Source: an uncultured Planctomycetaceae bacterium
GTDB taxonomy: Bacteria > Planctomycetota > Planctomycetia > Planctomycetales > Planctomycetaceae
Assembly (NCBI GenBank): GCA_937916515.1
Contig: CALFSX010000215.1
Span: 45,068 to 109,067 of the forward strand
Direction: 5' to 3'
Length of the DNA stretch: 64,000 nt
Shown: positions 46,113 to 54,657 of the stretch, piece after piece
Position numbering within the stretch: the first letter of the stretch is position 1
How the letters are laid out: the number at the start of each line of letters is the position of its first letter
Position numbers and translations under genes: made by a program
The notes under the pieces: generated by a model
Databases searched by the model: none
Told to the model about the DNA's origin: nothing
The model's input: the letters and a program-made list of their open reading frames with translations, nothing else

Positions 46113-46997
46113 TTAATCCAGCAGCAGGCGTTCGGCCTTGAACACCGGGCCTTCAACGCACGTTCTGCGATAGTCCCAACTGCCGTCGTCTTCCAGCACT
46201 TTGGTGACGCAGCTAAAGCATGCTCCAAAACCGCAGGCCATCGGAGTTTCCAAAGACAACCAACATGGGACCGATTCAGCGGCGCAGATTTTGGCGACGG
46301 CTTTCATCATCGGTTCCGGTCCGCAGCAGTAAACGTGAGTATCCTGCTTGTTCGCCGTGAGTCGATTTTGCAGCAGTTCTGTCACATAACCGTGGTGTCC
46401 AACGCTGCCGTCGTCAGTCGCGACTTCCACAGTCAGGCCCGGTTGTTGAAAGTCGTCCATGCCAGCAAGGTAGTTTTCGGAACGAACTCCGTAGCACAAT
46501 GTGACACTTTCCGGACGACTCTGAAGCTGACGCGCCGGAGATCCATACTTCTGAAGTCCAAGAGCTTCGCGAGCGACGCCCAAAAACGGCGTCTGCCCAA
46601 TTCCACCAGCAACGCAGATCAGATGTTTGGCAGTCGGCGCAGGAAAGCCGTTGCCAAGCGGCCCCCACAGTTCGACAGAGTCGCCCGTCTTCCAGCCGCT
46701 CATTAGCGACGTCATTTTGCCAACCACAACAAATCCGAATTCGACTCCGGCTGGTTCACCGTTTCCATCAAGATATGTGTCGTACAACGCGAACGGGCGG
46801 CCCAGCAGTGGATCGCTGCCACGGGCCGGACGAATCATGAAAAACTGGCCGGGCGTAATTTGCCTGGCGAGTTCTGGTTGTCGCAATCTCACCGCCCATG
46901 TGTCTTTGGCCATGTTGCGAACGGACTCGACAGTGGCAATGTGTTGGCTGGCGGTGAACACCATTCCGGGCAGACAGGTTGAAGCAGTTTCGGTCAT
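46113..46997 (-). CDS. pyrK: dihydroorotate dehydrogenase electron-transfer subunit (PyrK)
   Basis: The 294-residue flavoprotein passes electrons from class 1B dihydroorotate dehydrogenase (PyrD) to NAD. FAD binding is seen in LGRPFALYD, the NAD-binding part in LICVAGGIGQTPF and YCCGPEPMMKAVA, and the C-terminal 2Fe-2S cluster in ACGFGACFSC with a fourth Cys in RRTCVEGPVF. The cysteine spacing is as in PyrK proteins. I chose the ATG at 46997; a TTG at 47039 would extend it by 14 Ser/Thr-rich residues. No pyrD is in the window. It heads a possible three-gene unit with DUF2809 and an unknown membrane protein. Confidence 0.93.
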   Translation of the reverse strand: MTETASTCLPGMVFTASQHIATVESVRNMAKDTWAVRLRQPELARQITPGQFFMIRPARGSDPLLGRPFALYDTYLDGNGEPAGVEFGFVVVGKMTSLMSGWKTGDSVELWGPLGNGFPAPTAKHLICVAGGIGQTPFLGVAREALGLQKYGSPARQLQSRPESVTLCYGVRSENYLAGMDDFQQPGLTVEVATDDGSVGHHGYVTELLQNRLTANKQDTHVYCCGPEPMMKAVAKICAAESVPCWLSLETPMACGFGACFSCVTKVLEDDGSWDYRRTCVEGPVFKAERLLLD

Positions 46998-47152
46998 CGT
47001 CAGCGTTTCAATCGATTGCGATTGTGTAGAAGTCAGCAACGTCGCCGTGTGCGGCGTACTTCAGCACATCATAGTTTTCAATTCACTGGCGTTAAATGCA
47101 CTTGAACCATGCCTGCGACTTTGAACGTTATTTTGCGTTCAAATTGAGTGTG

Positions 47153-48292
47153 TTATTTCTGGCGACCTCGCCCGGTTCCCTTGCCAGCTCCCTTTGATTT
47201 GCCAGTGCCTTTAGGCTTACCAGCGCTTTTTGGGCGGCCGGCTGCTTTGGGTTTACTGGTTGGACGTCCTTTTGGGCTGGGGCGTTTGCCGCTCGTGGCA
47301 GGTCGTGCTGCGGGAGCGTTGCGGGCAGCTCCTCGACGTCCGCTGTCTGAAGGATCTCGCTCGCTGGTTCGAGGCAAGGTTCGCTTTTTTGTGCCGGTCT
47401 TGCGAGGCTTGGTTGGTCTTCGCCGACCTGTTTCCAGAGTCTGTCGTTCGTGCGGGGTGCGTTCGATGAAGGCGTACAGATCTTTGAGTTCGTTCGGCTT
47501 CAGTTCTCGCGTGCGTCCGATTTCCAGATCGCCGATTCGAAGAGGTCCGAAGGCGATGCGTTCCAGGTGAATCACCTTATGACCGGCTCGCGCAAGCAGG
47601 CGGCGAATTTCACGGTTCTTGCCTTCACGCAGTTCCAGTTCCAGAAACACGCTGCGTCCTTTTCGCTTCAGCATCTTCACGTTTTGAAAACGGAAGAAAC
47701 CGTCTGAAAAGTACATACCCTGTTTTAGTTCGCCCAGAGTTTCCAAAGTCGGAATACCGGCTACCTGCACGCGATAACGTCGAGCGACTTCGTAACGTGG
47801 GTGAGCCAGGTGTTCAGCAAGTGCTCCATCGTTGGTGACCAGCAGCAGACCTTGTGTATTTTCGTCAAGGCGGCCAACGGTAAACAGTCGTTTTTCGCCA
47901 CCAGGGATCAGGTCGATGGCTCGAGGTCGACCGGCGGGGTCGTTGTTGGTGCAAACGACGCCTTTGGGTTTGTTTAACAGAAAGTACTTGAATCGCGGCA
48001 GTCGCAGGCGTTCGCCGTCCAGTCGTACGTCGTGTACTTCGGCCTGTACTGCAAAGGCGGGGTCGCGAACAACTTCGCCGTCGACCGTTACTCGCCCAGT
48101 GCGGATGAATTCTTCGCAGTTACGACGCGAATCGACGCCAGCGGATGCGAGGTATTTCTGCAGGCGGCTGGCTTCGTCTCCCGCAGACAGAAACAATGGG
48201 CGAGCCACGGACGAACGTGCCGCAGTCCCTCGTCGTGGAGGAGCTGGCGTTTGAGCGGGGACGTTTTTCCGAGATGGGCGGGGGGTGGACAT
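47153..48292 (-). CDS. RluB/RsuA-type pseudouridine synthase with basic tail
   Basis: The 379-residue enzyme has an S4 RNA-binding domain (about residues 40-90, RLQKYLASAGVDSRRNCEEFI). A pseudouridine synthase catalytic domain follows, with GRLDENTQGLLLVTNDGALAE, whose Asp is the catalytic residue, and LREGKNREIRRLLARAG. It should isomerise a uridine in rRNA, most likely 23S (RluB type), though RsuA- and RluB-type members are hard to tell apart by eye. After about residue 285 the chain becomes a Lys/Arg/Pro/Gly-rich tail of about 95 residues, probably disordered and RNA-binding. It has no partner genes and stands alone. Confidence 0.92.
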   Translation of the reverse strand: MSTPRPSRKNVPAQTPAPPRRGTAARSSVARPLFLSAGDEASRLQKYLASAGVDSRRNCEEFIRTGRVTVDGEVVRDPAFAVQAEVHDVRLDGERLRLPRFKYFLLNKPKGVVCTNNDPAGRPRAIDLIPGGEKRLFTVGRLDENTQGLLLVTNDGALAEHLAHPRYEVARRYRVQVAGIPTLETLGELKQGMYFSDGFFRFQNVKMLKRKGRSVFLELELREGKNREIRRLLARAGHKVIHLERIAFGPLRIGDLEIGRTRELKPNELKDLYAFIERTPHERQTLETGRRRPTKPRKTGTKKRTLPRTSERDPSDSGRRGAARNAPAARPATSGKRPSPKGRPTSKPKAAGRPKSAGKPKGTGKSKGAGKGTGRGRQK

Positions 48293-48712
48293 GATTTCGG
48301 TCTATAGTCTGCGTGCGACTGGTTCAAAGCCCAGCATTGTATAAGCAGAAGTCACAAAGTCGTGCAGAAACCGCTCAATCCGCTCGATTCCCGGTGAACG
48401 AGCATCAAACAGAACAACGGGCGACCGCGATTCTCAATCTCTAGCTCTTAGTTGACCCCGTTTATCGCCGAATTGGGCCTAGTTTCACCAACGTCCGCAA
48501 TCGTAAAAGCCATCTGGAAGCTGTGCGGACTGCACCGGCCAGGACCAATTGTTCCGTCGAACGGGCGGGCGGAATGCTGCTTTTGGAGGACCTGGCACCC
48601 TTTTGATTGCGATAAATCTGTTGTTCGAACCTCAACATACGTAAACTGATGGAGTGGTTTTGACTGCCTGCAATTTTGATTCAGCACAGGCCATCTTCCA
48701 GGACAGACTCTC
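48293..48712. other. gene-free region upstream of the BON protein
   Basis: This 420-bp stretch lies between the divergent pseudouridine synthase and BON-domain genes. It shows no hairpin or repeat. A 139-codon ORF on the minus strand that overlaps it is an alanine/proline-rich shadow of the BON gene. Confidence 0.45.
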
Positions 48713-49360
48713 ATGATTGTTTCCCGAATTCTGGCATTTACTGCCGCCGCAGCAATTTTGGCGGTTTGTGAAACGTCGTTTGCCCAGGTGGGGCAACTGG
48801 GGGGAGGAGCGGCTGCCGGTGGTGCGGGTGGCGGAGCAGGAGGAGCTGCCGCAGCGGCCGGTGACACTACCGCAGCAGCAGGCGCGACAACTCAGGGAAT
48901 CGGCGGCGCCGGGGCGGTTGGCGATTTGGCCACATTCAACCTGGCTGATATTTTCGTAGGTGGGAACAACCTGGACAACTTTGTTGGGTCCAGCCTGACG
49001 ACTCAGCGAAACAACAATCGTCAATTTCAGCAAATCACGAACACGGATGTTCCAACGGGCGGAACTCGCGAAACAAGCGGAACACCTCGCCGTGTGCCAA
49101 CGTCGTTGCGTGTGTCTTTTGCCTATCCCAGTGCTTCCGGAACATCCCTGCTGGCACCACCGCAGGGAGAGGCCATCATCGTGCTTGCGAACGTTCGCCC
49201 GGAGTTTCGTCAGGTCGGTGTGACGGTTGAAACCAATGGCGTTGCGACGTTAACAGGAATTGTGCCTGACGCAGAAACTCGACGCCTTGCCGCGAATCTT
49301 GTTCGGATGCGTCCGGGTGTTCGCACGGTCGATAACCAGATTGCAGTCGCCGGACGATAG
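48713..49360 (+). CDS. secreted BON-domain protein with Gly/Ala-rich region
   Basis: The 215-residue protein has a signal peptide (MIVSRILAFTAAAAILAVCE, cut near SFAQ). A low-complexity Gly/Ala segment (about residues 28-70) and an Asn/Gln-rich region follow. A C-terminal BON domain ends the chain: VTVETNGVATLTGIVPD, AETRRLAANLVRMRPGV and TVDNQIAV. BON domains bind phospholipid or membrane surfaces in envelope proteins. The family is common in exported planctomycete proteins; no specific partner is visible here. The Gly/Ala stretch is GC-rich compared with the surroundings. Confidence 0.82.
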   Translation: MIVSRILAFTAAAAILAVCETSFAQVGQLGGGAAAGGAGGGAGGAAAAAGDTTAAAGATTQGIGGAGAVGDLATFNLADIFVGGNNLDNFVGSSLTTQRNNNRQFQQITNTDVPTGGTRETSGTPRRVPTSLRVSFAYPSASGTSLLAPPQGEAIIVLANVRPEFRQVGVTVETNGVATLTGIVPDAETRRLAANLVRMRPGVRTVDNQIAVAGR

Positions 49361-49573
49361 CAAGACCGAAGACTGGAATCCTGAAGCTTTGTCAGGGCTT
49401 GAATTCCGGGCAGCCGAAGTCGCCAGACTTCGGGATTCTACTGGAAGAACGGTTGAGCTCCCACGAGTTCACCGACCAGGGCATAACCCTATCAGGGCCA
49501 TCCATGGTTTCGCCTCGTTAGAGTTTTTCACGCAGCAACATGTTCACGTTGAGTCAGATTTTCCGCGACCCAC

Positions 49574-49647
49574 ATCAGCCGCCGGGCGTTAGCCCCGGTT
49601 TTCGTTTGGTGCTCTGCGGAAACCGGGGCTAACGCCCGGCGGCTGAT
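49574..49647. repeat. long inverted repeat B, copy 2
   Basis: Arms 49574-49601 and 49620-49647 are exact reverse complements over 28 bases, with an 18-base loop. The left arm begins ATCAGCCGCCGGGCGTTAGC. The stop codon of the DUF1501 gene lies in the right arm. Confidence 0.95.
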
Positions 49648-50894
49648 TGCGGTATGGCGCGGCGTCGTTGATTGATTGCATCCACCGCTTTAAACTTCCC
49701 CTTCAGTGCTGCTTCGGCGTCGCAATTCAGCCATTGCGTTAACACGGTTGAGTAAACCTGTCGGAAGTCTGTGTGGTATTGCAGGTCTCCATCTTTGAGA
49801 TTGCTGAGGCTGGGGTGCTTGCCGATTAGTCCCGGCTTCACCTTGGTTCCTGACAGAAACATGGGACCGGCAGTTCCGTGGTCAGTGCCCTCGCTGGCGT
49901 TTTCCTGCACGCGTCGACCAAATTCGCTGAAGCAAAGGCACAGCACGCGGTCGCCGTGTCCATGAGCAATCATGTCATACACAAAGGCACTCACGGAATC
50001 GCCAACCTGTCTTAGCAGCGACGCATGAGCTGCGTTCTGCTGAGCGTGCGTATCAAAACCGTTAATCTGCACATAGTAGACCGGCGTCTTAAGGCCCGAA
50101 TTGATCAACTTGGCGACTGTTTCCAGTTTTTTCGCGAGGCCATTTTGAGGATACGGTTTCGAAGGTTGATACTTCATTCCTGCGGCTTCAATACGTTCGC
50201 TGGCGACAATTGCTGAACTTGTACTGGACTGTACAAACCCCAGCAGGTCGTTGCCGGAATCTCGCCGAGCGTCCGAAAGTTCTTTCACCGCCTGTTTGAA
50301 TTGCCCACTGTCGGTGCCATCCAGCCGGAACTGATCCAGCGAACGGATTGAGGGAACTCGCACATCACGGCTCATCAAAGCAAACGGCTGTTTGTCTTCA
50401 CCGATGTGCAGCGCTGCCGGGTCGGAGCCGTTCGCACCGATGGTTTGGGCCAGATACCGCCCCAGCCATCCGTCAATTCGGGTTTCGTCTTTCCGCTGAC
50501 ACGTGTGCCAGATGTCCATCGATTCAAAGTGAGATCGGTTGGGGTCGGGATAGCCGACTCCCTGAACAATCGACAGGTGACCATCTTCCAGCAGGTCTGC
50601 GAATCCATTCAGGGCCGGGTTGAAGCCAAGTGTGTCGTTAATCGACAACACGTCAGATTTTGAAACCGCCAGCTTTGGCCGTGCTTTCATGTATTCGTCA
50701 TCGCTAAACGGAACAACGGTGTTCAGTCCATCGTTGCCGCCTGCCATTTCAACAACAACAAGAATGCGACCATCATCTTTGCCGCCAGCCGCAGCCTGTT
50801 GCAAAAACGCGGGCGCCGTGGCTCCAAAGGTCATCACAGAAGTTGCGGCGGCGCTTGATAAGAATTGACGACGCGTGGTTGAATGACTTAGCAC
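49629..50894 (-). CDS. DUF1501 protein paired with DUF1800
   Basis: From GTG 50894 the product is 421 residues. It begins with a twin-arginine-like signal, TTRRQFLSSAAATSVMTFG, then the DUF1501 body: ILVVVEMAGGNDGLNTVVPFSD, YYVQINGFDTHAQQN and CFSEFGRRVQENAS. The start is chosen because the GTG overlaps the DUF1800 stop by seven bases, giving translational coupling; an upstream open frame lies inside DUF1800. DUF1501 and DUF1800 proteins are usually found together and are thought to act on extracytoplasmic polymers. The last residues, SAAGR, and the stop are encoded by inverted repeat B. Confidence 0.9.
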   Translation of the reverse strand: MLSHSTTRRQFLSSAAATSVMTFGATAPAFLQQAAAGGKDDGRILVVVEMAGGNDGLNTVVPFSDDEYMKARPKLAVSKSDVLSINDTLGFNPALNGFADLLEDGHLSIVQGVGYPDPNRSHFESMDIWHTCQRKDETRIDGWLGRYLAQTIGANGSDPAALHIGEDKQPFALMSRDVRVPSIRSLDQFRLDGTDSGQFKQAVKELSDARRDSGNDLLGFVQSSTSSAIVASERIEAAGMKYQPSKPYPQNGLAKKLETVAKLINSGLKTPVYYVQINGFDTHAQQNAAHASLLRQVGDSVSAFVYDMIAHGHGDRVLCLCFSEFGRRVQENASEGTDHGTAGPMFLSGTKVKPGLIGKHPSLSNLKDGDLQYHTDFRQVYSTVLTQWLNCDAEAALKGKFKAVDAINQRRRAIPQSAAGR

Positions 50895-52243
50895 AGCTGA
50901 AACTCCGGTAAAGTACACAACGCGTGGACGGCTTCGTTCAATTGACGTGGATCCTGGCGGCTGCCCGCAAGTTGGCGGATGCGGTCTCGTGCAGCTGTTG
51001 GAAGTTTTACGGCAAACAGACAATCTTCAAACAGCTGAATAATATCCTCGATCGATTTTGCGTTGATGGATCGCAGGTACTCTGCCAGCGAAGTTTTGCC
51101 GAAGCGAGTTTTTTCGTTTTCCAACAGGTGTAGAATCAAGTTCGATCGCCCCAGAAGCGTTGACGAATTGATCCACGTTCGGCCACCATCCCAGCCTTTC
51201 ACGCTTGGCGGATAAAACAATCCCTGTCCGAGCGTTTGCATGGTTTCTGCCAGTTCGAACGCATTGGTCGAACCTTCGAATACTCGCAGAAAGCCGATCG
51301 CGAATTCAACCGGTGATCGCACTTTTCGGCCCAACGCGTAAGACGAATAAAATAAATTGCTGTTCAGAATGCGGCGCACAACGGGTTCGATGTTCATATC
51401 GTTGTCTCGCAGCAGGTTTGCCAGAGGGGCGACCAGTTGTGCAGTCGGCCATGGTTCGTCCATCACAAGAAAGTTGACCAGCTTGGAAACGATGAACTCA
51501 GCGGCTGAATTTTGTTGCACCACAATTTGCACACCGTCTTCGCCACCGAAGTCTCCGGACTTGCCGAGAATTGTTTTCGACGTGTTGTCGTGCTGATACT
51601 TGTTGAATCGAAACTTACCGCGTTTGACTTCCCATCCGGTAAAGCAGCGGGCCAGTTCGCGAATGTCGTCTTCTGAATAGTTGCCTTCGCCAAGGCAGAA
51701 CAGTTCCATAATTTCGCGAGCGTAATTTTCGTTGGGGTGAGCTTTTCGATTAGTGGCCGAATCCAGATAGATCAACATCGCTGGATCTCGCGAAATTTCC
51801 AGCAGCAGTTCGGCGAAGTTTCCCAGTGCAAACTTGCGCAGCAGATTGTTTTGAGCGAACACCAGTTCGGCGTCTTCGACTTTTTCTGCGCCGGTGGCGA
51901 AATGACCGTGCCAGAACAGAGTCAGCTTTTCCAGCAACTGCGCGTCTGTCGTCAGCATGCGGTAGGTCCACCATGCTGACAGTTGCTTTGGATTGCCTGT
52001 TGCCAGCCCCGCATTCGCCAGTGAAGATATTTCTGCCAGATAGCCTGCTGGTTCCTGCGAGTCGCTTAGCATAGCCTCCACGGCTGCCGTGGGTCCCACG
52101 TTTACAGCGGCGAGCAACTGTGACTTCGTAGCCCCAAATCCCGCCCGCCGAAACAGATGCGCAGCAGACCGAATGTTCCACGGCGCCGCAGCGGTTGTTT
52201 CGAACTCAGACCACGCCCAGTCTGGATCAATGTTGCTGATCAC
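50888..52243 (-). CDS. DUF1800 protein
   Basis: The 451-residue protein shows the DUF1800 order: AAHLFRRAGFGATKSQL at the start, KLTLFWHGHFATG, then KAHPNENYAREIMELFCLGEG and VKSPVEFAIGFLR-like KVRSPVEFAIGFLRV, and later QTLGQGLFYPPSVKGWDGG. The family partners DUF1501 proteins. No signal peptide is obvious; in many clusters DUF1800 is exported with its partner or remains cytoplasmic. The GTG start lies four bases after the stop of the upstream 577-residue protein, so the three genes form one operon. Confidence 0.93.
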   Translation of the reverse strand: MISNIDPDWAWSEFETTAAAPWNIRSAAHLFRRAGFGATKSQLLAAVNVGPTAAVEAMLSDSQEPAGYLAEISSLANAGLATGNPKQLSAWWTYRMLTTDAQLLEKLTLFWHGHFATGAEKVEDAELVFAQNNLLRKFALGNFAELLLEISRDPAMLIYLDSATNRKAHPNENYAREIMELFCLGEGNYSEDDIRELARCFTGWEVKRGKFRFNKYQHDNTSKTILGKSGDFGGEDGVQIVVQQNSAAEFIVSKLVNFLVMDEPWPTAQLVAPLANLLRDNDMNIEPVVRRILNSNLFYSSYALGRKVRSPVEFAIGFLRVFEGSTNAFELAETMQTLGQGLFYPPSVKGWDGGRTWINSSTLLGRSNLILHLLENEKTRFGKTSLAEYLRSINAKSIEDIIQLFEDCLFAVKLPTAARDRIRQLAGSRQDPRQLNEAVHALCTLPEFQLC

Positions 52244-52246
52244 GGT

Positions 52247-53980
52247 TTACTTGCCTTCCACGTTAACTTCAAATTTCAGCAATAGCTCGTCTTTCTGCAC
52301 ATCCAGCTTTAGGCTGGCATCCTTAAAGTATCCGACAAATTCCAGCAGCAGGTTGATGGCGTTTTCTGCCTCTTCGCGATCGTGCCCTTCAGCCAGCATG
52401 TTTTGAGAAATCAGCTGTTCACGGTTGTCGCCCAGCACAGCCTGCAGCACGTTGGCATCCAGTCGTACGGCGGTGTTGAGCGATTGCGTGTCGGCAGGTT
52501 TGGATGCGTTTTCAACAAGTTCCCGAGCCAGCCCTTTGGTACTTGCCACCACAAAACGTTCTTTCGCAAACCCAACCGAAGGCGAAAAGTTAAACAGAAT
52601 TGGTGCCGTTGCAGAGGCTTCCTCACCCGCTTCAGGGATATACGTGGACGTAATCAGTTCCGCTCCATTCGCAAGCTTATCGATATCCATTTCCAGCTGC
52701 GGACGCCCTTCCATCGCTCCAATAACGTTGAAGAATCCAATCATGCTTTGAAAGGTTCGGCGCAGTTCGCGAGTCATCTTTTCCGGATCTTTCAGTTCCA
52801 GCACCAGTGCAAATTGAGGCAGCTTGATGGCTGGAATTGGCAGCAGGTTTTCGAAATTCTGCTTTGTCGCGATGAAGCCGATTTGTGGCGTCAGTGAACC
52901 CAGAATGTCTTCTCCGAAATCCTTGCCCGAAAAGAATGTGGTTAAGTTTGCGTCGGCTTCTGCCAGGCTATCGTTGATGCGTTCGTCAAACAGATCACCG
53001 GCTCGCAGCCACATTTCCGAAACGTCTCGATACGCACTTAGCGTGAATAATGTGTTCTTAAGTTCCGGCAGAGCAGGGCCATGCCCCTGGCTGTCAGCAC
53101 CAAAATAGAATTCGCGTTCTTCTGTAACCCAGTCGTTTGAATGCGGTACCGCAAGCTGCAGGCCGACGTCCGAATTATTAAACGTTAGTTCGACCGTTGC
53201 GAAGGGAGTCTTCTGTAGAGTATTCAGGATGCCTCCGGCGATGAGTTCGATTCCAGGATTGTCTGACTTGCCGCCATAAAGTTTCTTTGCCACACCTGCT
53301 TCGCGAAGTGCTTCGATGTTCACGAAACCCCAGCCGGTGGATTGGCCAGCTTGTGTCTTTCTGGCCGCTTGAAAGGTTTCGTTGTCTGCCAGAGAACTTT
53401 TGGCTTTGCCGTCGATCAGTCGATCCAAGAAAGCTTTTCCGGTTTCCGGTTTGTTGGTGATCAGCAGCCAGTCGTCAACAACGGCAAACTTTGCTTTGTT
53501 AATTTCGTAAGCCGTGATGCCTCGGTAGTCGCCGGATTTAATCTGATCAGGGTTTTTGCCAAGCTTTGAGATCTCCAGCAGCTTGGCTCGAAACAGTTCC
53601 AGCGATTCTGCGTCTTTGCCGTTGATTAGAAGGGCAACTCCGTTGGTGGCTGAGTCCACTCCAAAATAGATTCCCTTTGCGGTTAACGTTTCGATCGCTT
53701 CGCGCCATTCCATCCCCAGTTGGATTTCGACGAACTTCCGTCCTGCCAGAAATCCGCGATAACCTTCTGTGCGGATAGCCTGTTTGTACGGCTCCAATGC
53801 TTCGACTTTCTGTCGCAGCGGATTGTCGAAGATGGTGGAGATAACGTCCGTCGGATGGGGGATTTCTACGTAAAGCACGGTTGTTTCGGGAAACAACGAA
53901 ACAGGCGATCGGTCGTCTGCGTGAATTTGAGAGCAGCAAAGTGCAGACAAAATGACTGCAGGAAGGCAGTTTCGAAACAT
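52247..53980 (-). CDS. secreted protein of unknown function upstream of DUF1800/DUF1501
   Basis: The 577-residue protein has a signal peptide (MFRNCLPAVILSALCCS, cut near QIHA). A single long extracytoplasmic region follows, with TTVLYVEIPHPTDVISTI near the start, FAVVDDWLLITNKPE in the first third and FSPSVGFAKERFVVASTKG in the last third. Its repeated strand-helix pattern resembles the DUF3352 type, but that is a weak likeness. It is the first gene of a three-gene operon with DUF1800 and DUF1501, so it may act with them outside the membrane. The frame opens 80 codons earlier, but the signal peptide supports ATG 53980. Confidence 0.82.
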   Translation of the reverse strand: MFRNCLPAVILSALCCSQIHADDRSPVSLFPETTVLYVEIPHPTDVISTIFDNPLRQKVEALEPYKQAIRTEGYRGFLAGRKFVEIQLGMEWREAIETLTAKGIYFGVDSATNGVALLINGKDAESLELFRAKLLEISKLGKNPDQIKSGDYRGITAYEINKAKFAVVDDWLLITNKPETGKAFLDRLIDGKAKSSLADNETFQAARKTQAGQSTGWGFVNIEALREAGVAKKLYGGKSDNPGIELIAGGILNTLQKTPFATVELTFNNSDVGLQLAVPHSNDWVTEEREFYFGADSQGHGPALPELKNTLFTLSAYRDVSEMWLRAGDLFDERINDSLAEADANLTTFFSGKDFGEDILGSLTPQIGFIATKQNFENLLPIPAIKLPQFALVLELKDPEKMTRELRRTFQSMIGFFNVIGAMEGRPQLEMDIDKLANGAELITSTYIPEAGEEASATAPILFNFSPSVGFAKERFVVASTKGLARELVENASKPADTQSLNTAVRLDANVLQAVLGDNREQLISQNMLAEGHDREEAENAINLLLEFVGYFKDASLKLDVQKDELLLKFEVNVEGK

Positions 53981-54283
53981 GCTTGGCAATCTGTGAGGAA
54001 AGTTAAATCGTGCGGGCTGATTCGTCGCGGCGGGGCTGATCCTGGAGCAAATCGCCGAATTGCCACTGGTTTTGGAGTGTCCAGCGACCGATAGGTGTTC
54101 AGAATGTGGTTTCCACCCGGAAATCGCAAGCAGCCGCCCATCAACCCCCAAATGCGAGCACTTGCGTCGCACTTTCGGTCGAGTTTTTGGGAACTCGCGG
54201 TTGTTTGCCGAGTCAATCAACAGTAATATCCCCGGCTCGGCGGTTTTGGCAAGGTTTTAAACCTTCCAAAGCCAACACCACCA

Positions 54284-54368
54284 GCCCTGGTGGCGGAACT
54301 GGCAGACGCGCATGATTCAGGTTCATGTGTCCGTTAAGGACGTGGAGGTTCGACTCCTCTCCAGGGCA
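54284..54368 (+). tRNA. tRNA-Leu (anticodon CAG)
   Basis: The acceptor stem GCCCTGG pairs with CCAGGGC. The D arm GCGGAACTGGCAGACGCGC has the class II pattern. The anticodon stem CATGA/TCATG encloses the loop TTCAGGT, whose anticodon is CAG. A long variable arm (TGTCCGTTAAGGACGT) and GAGGTTCGACTCCTC complete the molecule. The CCA end is not encoded; ATT follows the discriminator A. A terminator comes right after. Confidence 0.97.
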
Positions 54369-54370
54369 TT

Positions 54371-54398
54371 AAGCACGGTCTTCGGACCGTGCTTTTTT
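54371..54398 (+). terminator. intrinsic terminator of tRNA-Leu
   Basis: AAGCACGGTC pairs with GACCGTGCTT around a TTCG tetraloop, followed by a T-run. It starts three bases after the tRNA. Confidence 0.94.
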
Positions 54399-54440
54399 AT
54401 GCGCTGTGAGCGTTTTAGAGTCTTACTCAAAATGATGCGC

Positions 54441-54544
54441 GTGCGCGCATGTTGGTCGTAGCGACAACGGAGCATCTCGGCGATTCGAGCGTTCCACGTC
54501 TTCACTGCGTGCCACGCCACTGGGTCAAGGGCGAAGCCCTTGTT
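54441..54544 (-). repeat. dispersed intergenic element A, copy in reverse orientation
   Basis: On the minus strand it reads AACAAGGGCTTCGCCCTTG, then AGTGGCGTGGC, GTGAAGACGTGGAACGCTCG, AATCGCCGAGATGCTCC, GTTGTCGCTACGACCAAC and ends ATGCGCGCAC. It carries the complete set of landmarks. Confidence 0.9.
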
Positions 54545-54657
54545 GGGAAAGTCTGCGGCTTTCTAACCAATCGCGTCTCGCAGCACGTTAACTTAGCAGT
54601 CCTGTTGAGGCAGGCTGTTCGTGAGTGGCTCTCTTCGTTACCGCCCGTGCGGCTGTT

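Noticed and set aside
47121..47142. TTGAACG/CGTTCAA hairpin after the pseudouridine synthase gene
   Set aside because: Only a 7-bp A/T-rich stem and no T-run, so not a credible terminator.
48448..48867. 139-codon Ala/Pro-rich ORF on the minus strand
   Set aside because: It is the antisense shadow of the Gly/Ala-rich region of the BON gene.
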